DNA of 5,353 nucleotides, taken from positions 18,980-24,332 of the forward strand of contig DJVD01000080.1 of assembly GCA_002440805.1 (NCBI GenBank), written 5' to 3'. Positions 1 through 5,353 of the stretch are shown piece by piece (position 1 is the first letter of the stretch; every line of letters starts with the position of its first letter). A program made the translations under genes and the position numbers. Under the pieces are notes generated by a model, which had not been told where the DNA came from, did not search any database, and saw only the letters and a program-made list of their open reading frames with translations. The stretch is from Chloroflexi bacterium UBA6265. Lineage in GTDB: Bacteria; Chloroflexota; Chloroflexia; Thermomicrobiales; UBA6265.

Positions 1-888
1 GCGCTGGATCATCCCACGGAAGGCAGCCGCATCTATGAGATCGGTGGTGACGACCAGATGTCGTACGGAAAGCTCATGAAGGAGTACGCCCGCCAGCGTG
101 GACTACGCCGCATCATGATCCCCGTGCCTTTCCTCTCCCCGGGCCTGTCCAGCCGCTGGCTGGCGCTGATCACACCCGTGTACGCTCGCGTTGGACGCAA
201 GCTGATTGAAAGCCTGCGCGTGCCAACAGTGGTGAAGGATCCTGCTGCGCGTGAAGAGTTCGATGTGGAGCCGGAAAGCGCCAGCACTGCGATTGCTCGC
301 GCTTTGCGCAATGAAGACCAGGAATTTGCAGCCACGCGTTGGTCCGATGCGATTTCATCGTCCGGCGAACCACGTGCCTGGAGCGGCGCCCGGTTCGGGA
401 GCCGAGTTGTGGATTCGCGCACCATTCATGTCGATGCATCACCGGAGGACGCGTTTGTGCCGATTGAGCGGATCGGCGGCGCCAGTGGCTGGTATTACGC
501 GACGTGGCTATGGCGACTACGTGGTGCGTTCGACCGCGTGCTTGGTGGCCCCGGCCTGCGCCGCGGTCGACGCGATCCGTACCGCTTGCGGGTCGGGGAC
601 ACGCTTGATTGGTGGCGGGTGGAGAAGATTGAACCCGGCAAATTGCTTCGCCTGTCGGCGGAGTTGGGCCTTCCTGGTCGCGGTTGGTTGGAATTTGAGG
701 TGCAACCGTCCGAGGATGGCAAGGGATCGATTATTCGCCAGACGGCGGAATTTGACCCGGTTGGCCTGAAGGGCCTGGCGTATTGGTATGGATCGTCGCC
801 CGCGCACACGCTAATTTTCAGCGGCATGCTCAAGCGGATTAAAGAATCCGCCGAGGCTCGGGTGCATAAGGGCCAGCCCAACGCATAA
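1..888 (+). CDS. SDR-family NAD(P)-binding protein with C-terminal DUF2867 domain (5' partial)
   Basis: The frame is open from the first base, so the start and the N-terminal Rossmann nucleotide-binding half lie outside the window; 295 residues are visible. The first ~90 residues match the tail of NmrA/YbjT-like atypical short-chain dehydrogenases: 'YEIGGDDQMSYGKLMKEYA' is followed by 'RRIMIPVPFLSPGLSSRW', a pattern usual in this family. From about visible residue 136 to 282 comes a DUF2867-type domain, with 'IERIGGASGWYYATWLWRLRG', 'GLRRGRRDPYRLRVGDTLDWWRVE' and 'PGRGWLEFEV' as hallmarks; this domain is thought to have a START/SRPBCC-like fold. By family it is a probable cytosolic NAD(P)H-dependent reductase or epimerase-like protein; the substrate is unknown. 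The internal ATG at 58 is not the real start, because conserved family sequence continues upstream of it. It ends in TAA and converges on the P1 peptidase gene 14 bases away. The family call is firm, the biochemical role is not. Confidence -1.
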   Translation, partial: ALDHPTEGSRIYEIGGDDQMSYGKLMKEYARQRGLRRIMIPVPFLSPGLSSRWLALITPVYARVGRKLIESLRVPTVVKDPAAREEFDVEPESASTAIARALRNEDQEFAATRWSDAISSSGEPRAWSGARFGSRVVDSRTIHVDASPEDAFVPIERIGGASGWYYATWLWRLRGAFDRVLGGPGLRRGRRDPYRLRVGDTLDWWRVEKIEPGKLLRLSAELGLPGRGWLEFEVQPSEDGKGSIIRQTAEFDPVGLKGLAYWYGSSPAHTLIFSGMLKRIKESAEARVHKGQPNA

Positions 889-902
889 TCGCGCCTGTGG
901 TA

Positions 903-1769
903 CTACCTGGCCTGCCGCAGGGCCAGTTCGACTGCAAGTTCAGTTGCGAGGCAAAGCGGCATCACCAGATGCGCGTCATCGGGCGATTCGGCTAGCGTGC
1001 TGGCGAAGGCAACATCGCCATCGGCGATCGTATGGCTGGGCCAGACCATCCGGGCCAGGGCATCGTGGGCAGCCACGCACATGCGCGTGAGCGTTGCATG
1101 AGTGCAGCCCACACTGGTGATTACGGAGATCAGCGTGGTGTTTTGCCCGAACATCGGCTGGGTCATCGCTGCAATCGCTGGCCCACGAGGGTCAACGTTG
1201 GGCTCGATCATCCCCATCGCATTGACCACTACAGCGGCGGTGACAGTGCCACCGGCGACCTCGATCTGGGCGAGATAAAACCCGCCATCGCGGGGCTGGC
1301 CTGTGATTTTTCCCCACTGTGCGCCGGTGCCAACACCGACGAGGCCGGTTTCCACCTGGGAGAGCGGAGAGGCGGTGCGCAATGCCAGCGCGCCATCATC
1401 GGGGGATGGGATTTCCGGCTGCACATTGGCGAGATCGAAGATCACAGCCGCTGGCACAATCGGCACCGGAATCGCCGGAGTAGGGAAGCCACGTTTGAGG
1501 TTGGCCAGCGCGCCCATCACCCCATCGGCTGCCCGCAGACCAAACGCCGAACCCCCTGTGAGCAGAATTGCATCGGCACGCTGTACGGTTCGACCGGGCT
1601 GGAGTAAATCGAGTTCCCGCGTTCCGGGCGCCGCGCCTCGAACCTCCGCCGCAGTGAGGGCAGGAGTATCAAACACGATACAGGTACAACCCGTTTTGGC
1701 CGGGCCTAGCGTAGTGTGGCCAATGCTGACTCCGGCCACATCCTTGATGACAGTGGTTGCCGCTACCAT
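903..1769 (-). CDS. P1 family peptidase (DmpA/L-aminopeptidase-D-esterase type, MEROPS S58)
   Basis: The product is 288 residues from the chosen ATG. This family consists of N-terminal-nucleophile hydrolases that self-cleave into two chains and then act as aminopeptidases, amidases or esterases. Visible hallmarks are 'IKDVAGVSIGHTT' at the N-terminus, 'TGCTCIVFDTPA', 'RADAILLTGGSAFGL' (GGSAFGL at residues 72-78), 'GVGTGAQWGK', and the cleavage region 'NTTLISVITS' (residues 210-212 are NTT), followed by 'AHDALARMVWPSHTIADGD'. The nucleophile is probably a Thr of NTT, as in the short bacterial members; DmpA itself uses Ser. The frame stays open upstream to an ATG at 1862, but that stretch lies inside the metallo-hydrolase gene and looks unlike the family. 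The ATG at 1769 puts the conserved start in register and overlaps the upstream stop by 7 bases, which suggests translational coupling. Only a weak Shine-Dalgarno-like sequence precedes it. It is the last gene of the four-gene block. The physiological substrate cannot be read from sequence. Confidence -1.
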   Translation of the reverse strand: MVAATTVIKDVAGVSIGHTTLGPAKTGCTCIVFDTPALTAAEVRGAAPGTRELDLLQPGRTVQRADAILLTGGSAFGLRAADGVMGALANLKRGFPTPAIPVPIVPAAVIFDLANVQPEIPSPDDGALALRTASPLSQVETGLVGVGTGAQWGKITGQPRDGGFYLAQIEVAGGTVTAAVVVNAMGMIEPNVDPRGPAIAAMTQPMFGQNTTLISVITSVGCTHATLTRMCVAAHDALARMVWPSHTIADGDVAFASTLAESPDDAHLVMPLCLATELAVELALRQAR

Positions 1770-2542
1770 GTCACCGTCAATCCGGGAGCTGCAATTGATA
1801 TCCGACCCAGGAATGTTTCCCGCGCCACCGCCGCATTCGCCGCCGGATCGAGTTCTTCCCATTGATGGGTAAGTACCAGGTGGAGCGCGCCCGCGTTGGA
1901 GGCGAGCTGGGCCGCGGCAGCGGCATCATAGTGGATACCAGCCTTGACGAACGCCGGTGCCGATGCAGCGGCAGCACTGTCGGCCACAATCACAGCGGCG
2001 TCGGCAGCAAAGTTATTCAAGTCGGCATCGGTGCCCGTATCCGCCGTGTACACCAGGTCGGGACCATCCGGCGGATGAATGCGCATCGCCCAGCAGGGAA
2101 TGAGATGGACCGTTGGGGCAAACGTGATCGAGATATCCCTGATGACCAGGGATTCGGCCGGATCGAATTCCTGCATCTCGAAATGGGCAGCAAAGTACTG
2201 GCCGATATCGTCGTCCGCCGTAGCGAATAGCTCTGCCGCCTTGAAGAAAAATGCCAGGCCATTTGGTGGCAAATAGAGCGGGATTTTTCGATTAGCCTTC
2301 ACCGGGTTATAGGCAAGCATGAACCGCAACGCAAACAGGTCGAGCACGTGATCGAGGTGAAGGTGGCTCACCACGATTCCATCCAGGGCGCGGTAATCAA
2401 CGTGCTTTCGGAGTTCCTGGATTGTGTCCGGGCCCAGGTCCAGCACAACATTTGTGTCGTTCACCTGGACCAGGTATCCGGAGCAACCCGCGCCCGTGCC
2501 AACACCGGCTGCGCTGCCTCCGAGAACCGTCAGTTTGTTCAT
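1763..2542 (-). CDS. Metallo-beta-lactamase-fold hydrolase (RNase Z/PhnP/phosphodiesterase-like)
   Basis: The protein has 259 residues and all the expected zinc-site motifs of the RNase Z/phosphodiesterase-like branch. These are 'VVSHLHLDH' with H60, H62, D64 and H65; H146 in 'PTVHLIP'; D168 in 'VYTADTG'; and H226 in 'LVLTHQWEELDP'. It opens with the family-typical 'LTVLGGSAAGVGTGAGCSGYLVQ', where the substrate lies near the glycine-rich turn. H204 in 'GIHYDAAAAAQLA' sits where relatives have an 'HLTA' motif. An intact dinuclear zinc site implies an active soluble hydrolase of phosphodiester or similar substrates. It lacks the long flexible exosite arm of true tRNase Z as far as can be judged, so cyclic-nucleotide, oligonucleotide or cyclic-phosphate substrates are as likely as tRNA 3' ends. 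The stretch around residues 182-220 is unusually alanine-rich. It starts 5 bases after the histidine phosphatase stop with a good ribosome binding site, and its own stop overlaps the P1 peptidase start. Confidence -1.
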   Translation of the reverse strand: MNKLTVLGGSAAGVGTGAGCSGYLVQVNDTNVVLDLGPDTIQELRKHVDYRALDGIVVSHLHLDHVLDLFALRFMLAYNPVKANRKIPLYLPPNGLAFFFKAAELFATADDDIGQYFAAHFEMQEFDPAESLVIRDISITFAPTVHLIPCWAMRIHPPDGPDLVYTADTGTDADLNNFAADAAVIVADSAAAASAPAFVKAGIHYDAAAAAQLASNAGALHLVLTHQWEELDPAANAAVARETFLGRISIAAPGLTVTW

Positions 2543-2547
2543 GCTGG

Positions 2548-3255
2548 CTATCCCTCGTCTTCAATCGGCTGGAACTTGAGTGGACCGGTTTCCACCGCAT
2601 CGAGGTGTGAGTAATCGTTCCACGCGTGAATGATGGTTTCGTCCGGCGTCACGCTCATATGGGTGATGCTGCAGTTGGCAATTCTGTAACGAACGAAATC
2701 GTTGCGCGGGCCGTCTTCGAGATGGCTAAGCACACTGGCAATGACGCCACCGTGGCACACCACGGCGACTCGCTTGTCGGCGTAATCGTGCAGGATGCTG
2801 TTCACTGAATCCAGCACGCGCTGGTGAAAGCCCATCCGGCTTTCGCCGTTCGGCCACTGCATGGTGGTATCGCGCAGGTCACCCATGGCTGGCATCAGGT
2901 GGCCGAAGGTCTCCGCGATCTCATTCAGCGTCAGCATCTCGGCATCACCGAAGTTCATCTCACGCAGCCCATCCATTAGGAGCGGCGTATGGCCGGTGAT
3001 CGCGCCGATTTGTTGGGCCGTGTAGTGGGCGCGCTGGAGGGGACTGCTCACAATTTGGTCGATTTCTATATATTGAAAGCGCGAGGCAACTTGTCCGGCC
3101 TGTTTGCGGCCAAGTTCATCCAACGGCACATCGGTGGCACCGGCGAAACGATGCTGGACATTTGCCGGGGTTTGGCCATGACGAACGAAGTAGAGCTCGG
3201 TTTCACTGCCGGACGGATGAATAAGTCGGAGGGACGATGTCGCGAAATCTGTCAC
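2548..3255 (-). CDS. Histidine phosphatase family protein (phosphoglycerate mutase-like), GTG start
   Basis: The protein is 235 residues from the GTG chosen here. It has the branch-1 histidine phosphatase catalytic set: 'YFVRHGQTPAN' with R25, H26 (phosphohistidine nucleophile) and G27; R75 in 'IVSSPLQRA'; E99 in 'LREMNFGD', the probable acid; and H168 in 'VAVVCHGGV'. This is a cofactor-independent acid-phosphatase-like domain of the GpmB/CobC kind, cytosolic by lack of any signal; the substrate cannot be named. The longer frame from an ATG at 3300 would read 45 extra bases inside endonuclease III. GTG at 3255 is preferred: its GTGA overlaps the endonuclease III stop by 4 bases, and GGGAG lies 8 bases upstream. 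No other start codon occurs between this GTG and the RHG motif. A ~20-residue extension ('RLIHPSGSETELYF') precedes the first core strand. It is the second gene of the block, between endonuclease III and the metallo-hydrolase. Confidence -1.
   Translation of the reverse strand: MTDFATSSLRLIHPSGSETELYFVRHGQTPANVQHRFAGATDVPLDELGRKQAGQVASRFQYIEIDQIVSSPLQRAHYTAQQIGAITGHTPLLMDGLREMNFGDAEMLTLNEIAETFGHLMPAMGDLRDTTMQWPNGESRMGFHQRVLDSVNSILHDYADKRVAVVCHGGVIASVLSHLEDGPRNDFVRYRIANCSITHMSVTPDETIIHAWNDYSHLDAVETGPLKFQPIEDEG
2551..2556 (-). promoter_or_regulatory. Ribosome binding site of the metallo-hydrolase gene
   Basis: On the - strand the sequence GAGGGA lies 8 bases before the ATG at 2542. It is made from the last two sense codons of the histidine phosphatase gene (GAG GGA, then TAG). 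The site therefore sits inside the upstream gene, which supports co-transcription and coupling. Confidence -1.
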
Positions 3256-3950
3256 TGGGTATGCTCCCGATAGTAGCGGCAAAGGGTCTGAAGGCGGCAC
3301 TGTTCACAAAGTGGACGCTGGGCTTTGCACACCTTTCGCCCGTGGGCGATGGTTTCAACATGAACAGCATACATCCTGTCCGCATCGTCACCGATTAACG
3401 TTTCCAGAATTCGTTCCTTGGTAATTGTGCTGGTTTTGTCAGGCACAACCCCCAATCGGGTCATGACCCGGCCAACATGGGTATCAACCGGCATGGCGGG
3501 CATGGCGAGGCTGAACAGCAGCACGCAGGCTGCGGTTTTCGGACCAATGCCGTCCTGTGCCGTTAACCATGCCTGGGCATCAAGCAGCGGCATTTCACGC
3601 AGGAAGTCGAGGTCCAGGCTGCCCCGGCGATCGAGGATGGATTGCAGCGCCGCCTGGATGCGGGGCGCCTTAATGTTGCTCAGTCCACCCATCTTAATCG
3701 CCTCGGCCACATCGGCGGTGTTGGCGGCAATCACGTCCTCCCAGGTGGGAAAGGCATCGCGCAGGGAGGCAAACGAGCGCGCCGTATTCACATCCGATGT
3801 ATTCTGGGAGAGGATGGTGCCCACCAGCTCCGACACCGGATCGCCATTGGCTCGCAACATGCGCGGCCCATACATCACATCGAGCAGCCGCTCGATCTCC
3901 TCGAACTCGCTGATATCAATGTCAGATGGCTGCGGAGACTCGTAAACCAT
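3252..3950 (-). CDS. nth: Endonuclease III family DNA glycosylase/AP lyase
   Basis: The protein has 232 residues, close to the family norm of about 210-230. It is a base-excision repair enzyme that removes oxidised pyrimidines and cleaves the abasic site. The helix-hairpin-helix is 'LTAQDGIGPKTAACVL' (residues 129-144), with K138 in the position of the Schiff-base lysine, and D156 in 'MPVDTHVGR' is the catalytic aspartate, so it should be a bifunctional glycosylase/lyase rather than a MutY-type monofunctional one. Four cysteines at 208, 215, 218 and 224 give the exact C-X6-C-X2-C-X5-C pattern of the [4Fe-4S] cluster loop. 'LVGTILSQNTSDVNTA' (residues 42-57) replaces the 'LSAQATD' of the Escherichia coli enzyme, a variant common in other phyla. 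The ATG gives a normal N-terminus, but only a weak GAAG precedes it. It is the first gene of the four-gene - strand block and is divergent from pyrC. Substrate preference beyond the family is inferred. Confidence -1.
   Translation of the reverse strand: MVYESPQPSDIDISEFEEIERLLDVMYGPRMLRANGDPVSELVGTILSQNTSDVNTARSFASLRDAFPTWEDVIAANTADVAEAIKMGGLSNIKAPRIQAALQSILDRRGSLDLDFLREMPLLDAQAWLTAQDGIGPKTAACVLLFSLAMPAMPVDTHVGRVMTRLGVVPDKTSTITKERILETLIGDDADRMYAVHVETIAHGRKVCKAQRPLCEQCRLQTLCRYYREHTQ
3264..3268 (-). promoter_or_regulatory. Ribosome binding site that decides the GTG start of the histidine phosphatase
   Basis: GGGAG on the - strand lies 8 bases before the GTG at 3255, inside the 3' end of the endonuclease III gene. 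This spacing is ideal, and the GTGA start/stop overlap supports reinitiation by the same ribosomes. Confidence -1.
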
Positions 3951-4001
3951 ATGCTACACTTCGTTAGTTTGTTCGCCTTACGTGAGGATCGACCCCTTCG
4001 G

Positions 4002-4115
4002 ATGCCGACCCAGTACGAATCAACCATACTGCAAACCACCCCGCCCCGAGCCGGATTTCGGTGTTCGGGGTTTTCTTTTTCTGCGACACAATTCGACAAA
4101 CGAAAGGATCGATAG
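4002..4115 (+). CDS. Possible leader ORF of 37 codons running through the terminator, upstream of pyrC
   Basis: An ATG at 4002 opens a 37-codon frame that crosses the whole terminator hairpin and T tract and stops at TAG (4113-4115), one base before the pyrC ATG. The peptide begins 'MPTQYESTILQTTPPRAGF' and ends 'FDKRKDR'; it matches no family known to me. A GAGGA (3984-3988) lies 13 bases before the ATG, longer than ideal. A leader peptide whose translation overlaps a terminator is the arrangement known for E. coli pyrBI (pyrL), which is the reason to list it. The frame is also open upstream, inside sequence antisense to nth, so it may be chance. Low confidence. Confidence -1.
   Translation: MPTQYESTILQTTPPRAGFRCSGFSFSATQFDKRKDR
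4044..4080 (+). terminator. Intrinsic terminator in the pyrC upstream region (possible attenuator)
   Basis: CCCCGA (4044-4049) pairs perfectly with TCGGGG (4065-4070). Inside this, GCCG (4050-4053) pairs with CGGT (4059-4062, one G-T wobble) around a 5-base loop, leaving a 2-base bulge. The stem runs straight into TTTTCTTTTT (4071-4080). On the opposite strand there is no T tract after the hairpin, so it works only toward pyrC. It ends 36 bases before the pyrC ATG. A second copy of the left arm, ACCCCG (4038-4043), can pair with CGGGGT (4066-4071) instead, giving an alternative stem. The terminator shape is read directly; its role as an attenuator is inferred from position. Confidence -1.
4103..4108 (+). 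promoter_or_regulatory. Ribosome binding site of pyrC
   Basis: AAAGGA lies 8 bases before the ATG at 4117 and fixes that start. Its GGA forms the end of the left arm of a 9-base inverted repeat (4106-4114 with 4152-4160), so the site could be masked by RNA pairing. Confidence -1.
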
Positions 4116-4160
4116 GATGACCGCCACCCTCATCATTCGCAACGGCCGTGTTATCGATCC
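4106..4160 (+). repeat. 9-base perfect inverted repeat spanning the pyrC ribosome binding site and start codon
   Basis: GGATCGATA (4106-4114) is the exact reverse complement of TATCGATCC (4152-4160), with 37 bases between them. The left arm covers the GGA of the Shine-Dalgarno sequence and the end of the leader ORF; the ATG lies at the base of the loop; the right arm falls in pyrC codons 12-15. As RNA this could form a helix that limits ribosome access. Part of each arm contains the palindrome ATCGAT, which makes chance pairing likelier. Confidence -1.
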
Positions 4161-5353
4161 GGTGAGCCACACCAATGAGATCCGCGATATCGCGGTTCAG
4201 GATGGTCGTATTGTCGATATCACCGCCATTGATCCTGCGGGCGCGGACGTCATCGATGCTGACCACTGCCTGGTAACACCCGGCTGGATCGATGTGCATG
4301 TACATTTGCGCCAACCGGGAATGGACTACAAAGAAACAGTCGACACCGGCACTGCTGCGGCAGTTGCCGGCGGATTTGTCGCGGTGGCGTGTATGCCGAA
4401 CACGAAACCCGCGCTCGATTCGCCCGAGGTATTGCACTCCCTTGCTGCCGATGTTGAGGCAAATGGTCACTGCCGGGTCTACCCTATCGCGACCATCACC
4501 CGGGGCCGGGAAGGGCATGAGGATGTGGACTACGACGCGGTAATCGCGGCCGGGGCGATCGGTTGGAGCGACGACGGCGATTCCACGCCGGATAGCGCCA
4601 TCATGCGGCGCGCGCTGGAGGCCAGCAAGCGGCTTGGCAAGCCGGTGATTGTTCATTGTGAGGATAAGGCGATCGCCCATGGGGCGATGCACGAAGGCGA
4701 CATATCCCGGAAACTTGGAATCGAGGGTATCCCGGCAGCCGCGGAGGAGATTATCATCGCCCGCGATTGCATGCTCGCTGAACTCACCGGAGGCTGGTTG
4801 CATGTGTGCCATGTCAGTACCGGGAGGGGGATTGAGATCATTCAGCAGTCGCGCGAGCGTGGCGCCCACGTAACTGCCGAGGTGATGCCCCATCACCTGG
4901 TGATGAGCGACGAATGGGTGGACGGCAATCGTGAGTTTCACAATACAATCGAACCAGCAGTGGAGCGGGCAGGGGTTGCTGACCCAAACACGAAAGTGAA
5001 TCCGCCGCTGCGGCCCGTGTCAGATACGCTGGCGCTGCTGAAAGCGTTGCAGGATGGCTGGTTCGATTGCTTCGGCACCGATCATGCCCCGCACGCGGAA
5101 AGCGACAAGCCGGCTGACTTCGCGAAGGCGGCCATGGGAATGAGCGGGCTGGAGTTTGCAGTGCCGCTGACCTATGCACTGGTGCGAGCCGGCCACTTAA
5201 GTGAAGACGATCTGGTCAGGCGTTGGACAGTTGAGCCCGCCAACATCATCGGCATACCGGCGCCTTCGCTCGCGGTCGGCGAAATCGCCAACATCACCGT
5301 GATCGATCCCGATCGTGAGTGGGTGGTGACACCTGAGATACTAAAGACAAAGA
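4117..5353 (+). CDS. pyrC: Dihydroorotase, class I (3' partial)
   Basis: The frame is open from ATG 4117 to the window end, with 412 residues visible; by family length only the last few tens of residues are missing. The enzyme interconverts carbamoyl-aspartate and dihydroorotate, the third step of de novo pyrimidine synthesis, in the cytosol. Motifs are 'GWIDVHVHLRQPGMDYKE' with metal ligands H61 and H63; 'GWSDDGDST' with D153, the bridging aspartate that replaces a carboxylated lysine in class I enzymes; H180 in 'VIVHCEDK'; H232 in 'HVCHVSTG'; 'TKVNPPLRP' (residues 292-300); and catalytic D322 in 'CFGTDHAPHA'. All are intact, which argues for an active enzyme rather than a PyrC-like partner or an allantoinase/hydantoinase. 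Residues 264-291, between 'PHHLVM' and 'NPPLR', are longer than in many class I enzymes. The start is fixed by AAAGGA 8 bases upstream. No pyrR or pyrB is seen upstream, where a divergent nth lies; partners may lie downstream of the window. Confidence -1.
   Translation, partial: MTATLIIRNGRVIDPVSHTNEIRDIAVQDGRIVDITAIDPAGADVIDADHCLVTPGWIDVHVHLRQPGMDYKETVDTGTAAAVAGGFVAVACMPNTKPALDSPEVLHSLAADVEANGHCRVYPIATITRGREGHEDVDYDAVIAAGAIGWSDDGDSTPDSAIMRRALEASKRLGKPVIVHCEDKAIAHGAMHEGDISRKLGIEGIPAAAEEIIIARDCMLAELTGGWLHVCHVSTGRGIEIIQQSRERGAHVTAEVMPHHLVMSDEWVDGNREFHNTIEPAVERAGVADPNTKVNPPLRPVSDTLALLKALQDGWFDCFGTDHAPHAESDKPADFAKAAMGMSGLEFAVPLTYALVRAGHLSEDDLVRRWTVEPANIIGIPAPSLAVGEIANITVIDPDREWVVTPEILKTK

Noticed and set aside
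58..60. ATG at 58 as the start of the SDR/DUF2867 gene
   Set aside because: Family-conserved sequence ('RIYEIGGDDQ') is encoded in the same frame upstream of it, so the gene begins outside the window.
871..926. Three copies of GGCCAG/CTGGCC (871-876, 907-912, 921-926) able to form hairpins between the convergent gene ends
   Set aside because: No T tract follows on either strand and two of the arms are coding sequence, so it is not supported as a terminator.
1770..1862. 31-residue N-terminal extension of the P1 peptidase from an ATG at 1862
   Set aside because: It lies inside the metallo-hydrolase gene, is Gly/Ser-rich and unlike the family, and the ATG at 1769 gives a normal N-terminus and a typical overlap.
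3418..3945. 175-codon open frame on the + strand
   Set aside because: It lies entirely antisense to nth, has no recognisable motif, and is explained by codon bias in GC-rich DNA. The same applies to the + strand frames at 1032-1607 and 1303-1872 (antisense to the P1 peptidase) and to the - strand frames under the SDR and pyrC genes.
4025..4030. CATACT as a -10 element for pyrC
   Set aside because: No acceptable -35 sequence lies at 16-18 bases upstream. Other weak -10-like matches in 3951-4040 also lack a partner on either strand, so no promoter is called.
3951..4116. PyrR-binding RNA element in the pyrC leader
   Set aside because: I see no sequence resembling the conserved PyrR anti-antiterminator loop, although an attenuator-like hairpin is present. 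A covariance-model search with the PyrR element would settle it.

Overview
The window holds six protein-coding genes: two on the + strand at the edges, both cut by the window ends, and four on the - strand in a tight block between them. All six belong to recognisable families. No RNA gene, mobile element or CRISPR array is visible. The sequence is GC-rich and genes are packed with almost no spacing. The dihydroorotase and DUF2867 protein styles, and the 'LSQNTSD' form of endonuclease III, would suit an environmental bacterium, possibly Chloroflexota. That assignment is an impression from protein style and is weakly held.

Layout. Positions 1-888 (+) encode the C-terminal part of an NAD(P)-binding, NmrA/YbjT-like SDR protein with a DUF2867 domain. 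It converges on the - strand block with only 14 bases between the stop codons. Read in the direction of transcription, that block is endonuclease III (3950 to 3252), a histidine phosphatase (3255 to 2548, GTG start), a metallo-beta-lactamase-fold hydrolase (2542 to 1763) and a P1/DmpA-family peptidase (1769 to 903). The junctions are a 4-base overlap, a 5-base gap and a 7-base overlap, so this is very probably one translationally coupled operon. Its members cover DNA base excision, phosphate-ester hydrolysis, a probable phosphodiesterase or nuclease, and peptide or amide hydrolysis. No single pathway obviously joins them.

A divergent 166-base intergenic region (3951-4116) separates endonuclease III from a class I dihydroorotase gene (pyrC, 4117 to beyond the window end), which acts in de novo pyrimidine synthesis. 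This is the most interesting part of the window. It carries a good intrinsic terminator pointing toward pyrC although no + strand gene lies upstream for about 3 kb. A possible 37-codon leader ORF runs through the terminator and stops one base before the pyrC ATG. A perfect 9-base inverted repeat could hide the pyrC ribosome binding site. Together these suggest attenuation and/or translational control of pyrC. No PyrR-type binding element was recognised and no promoter could be placed confidently.
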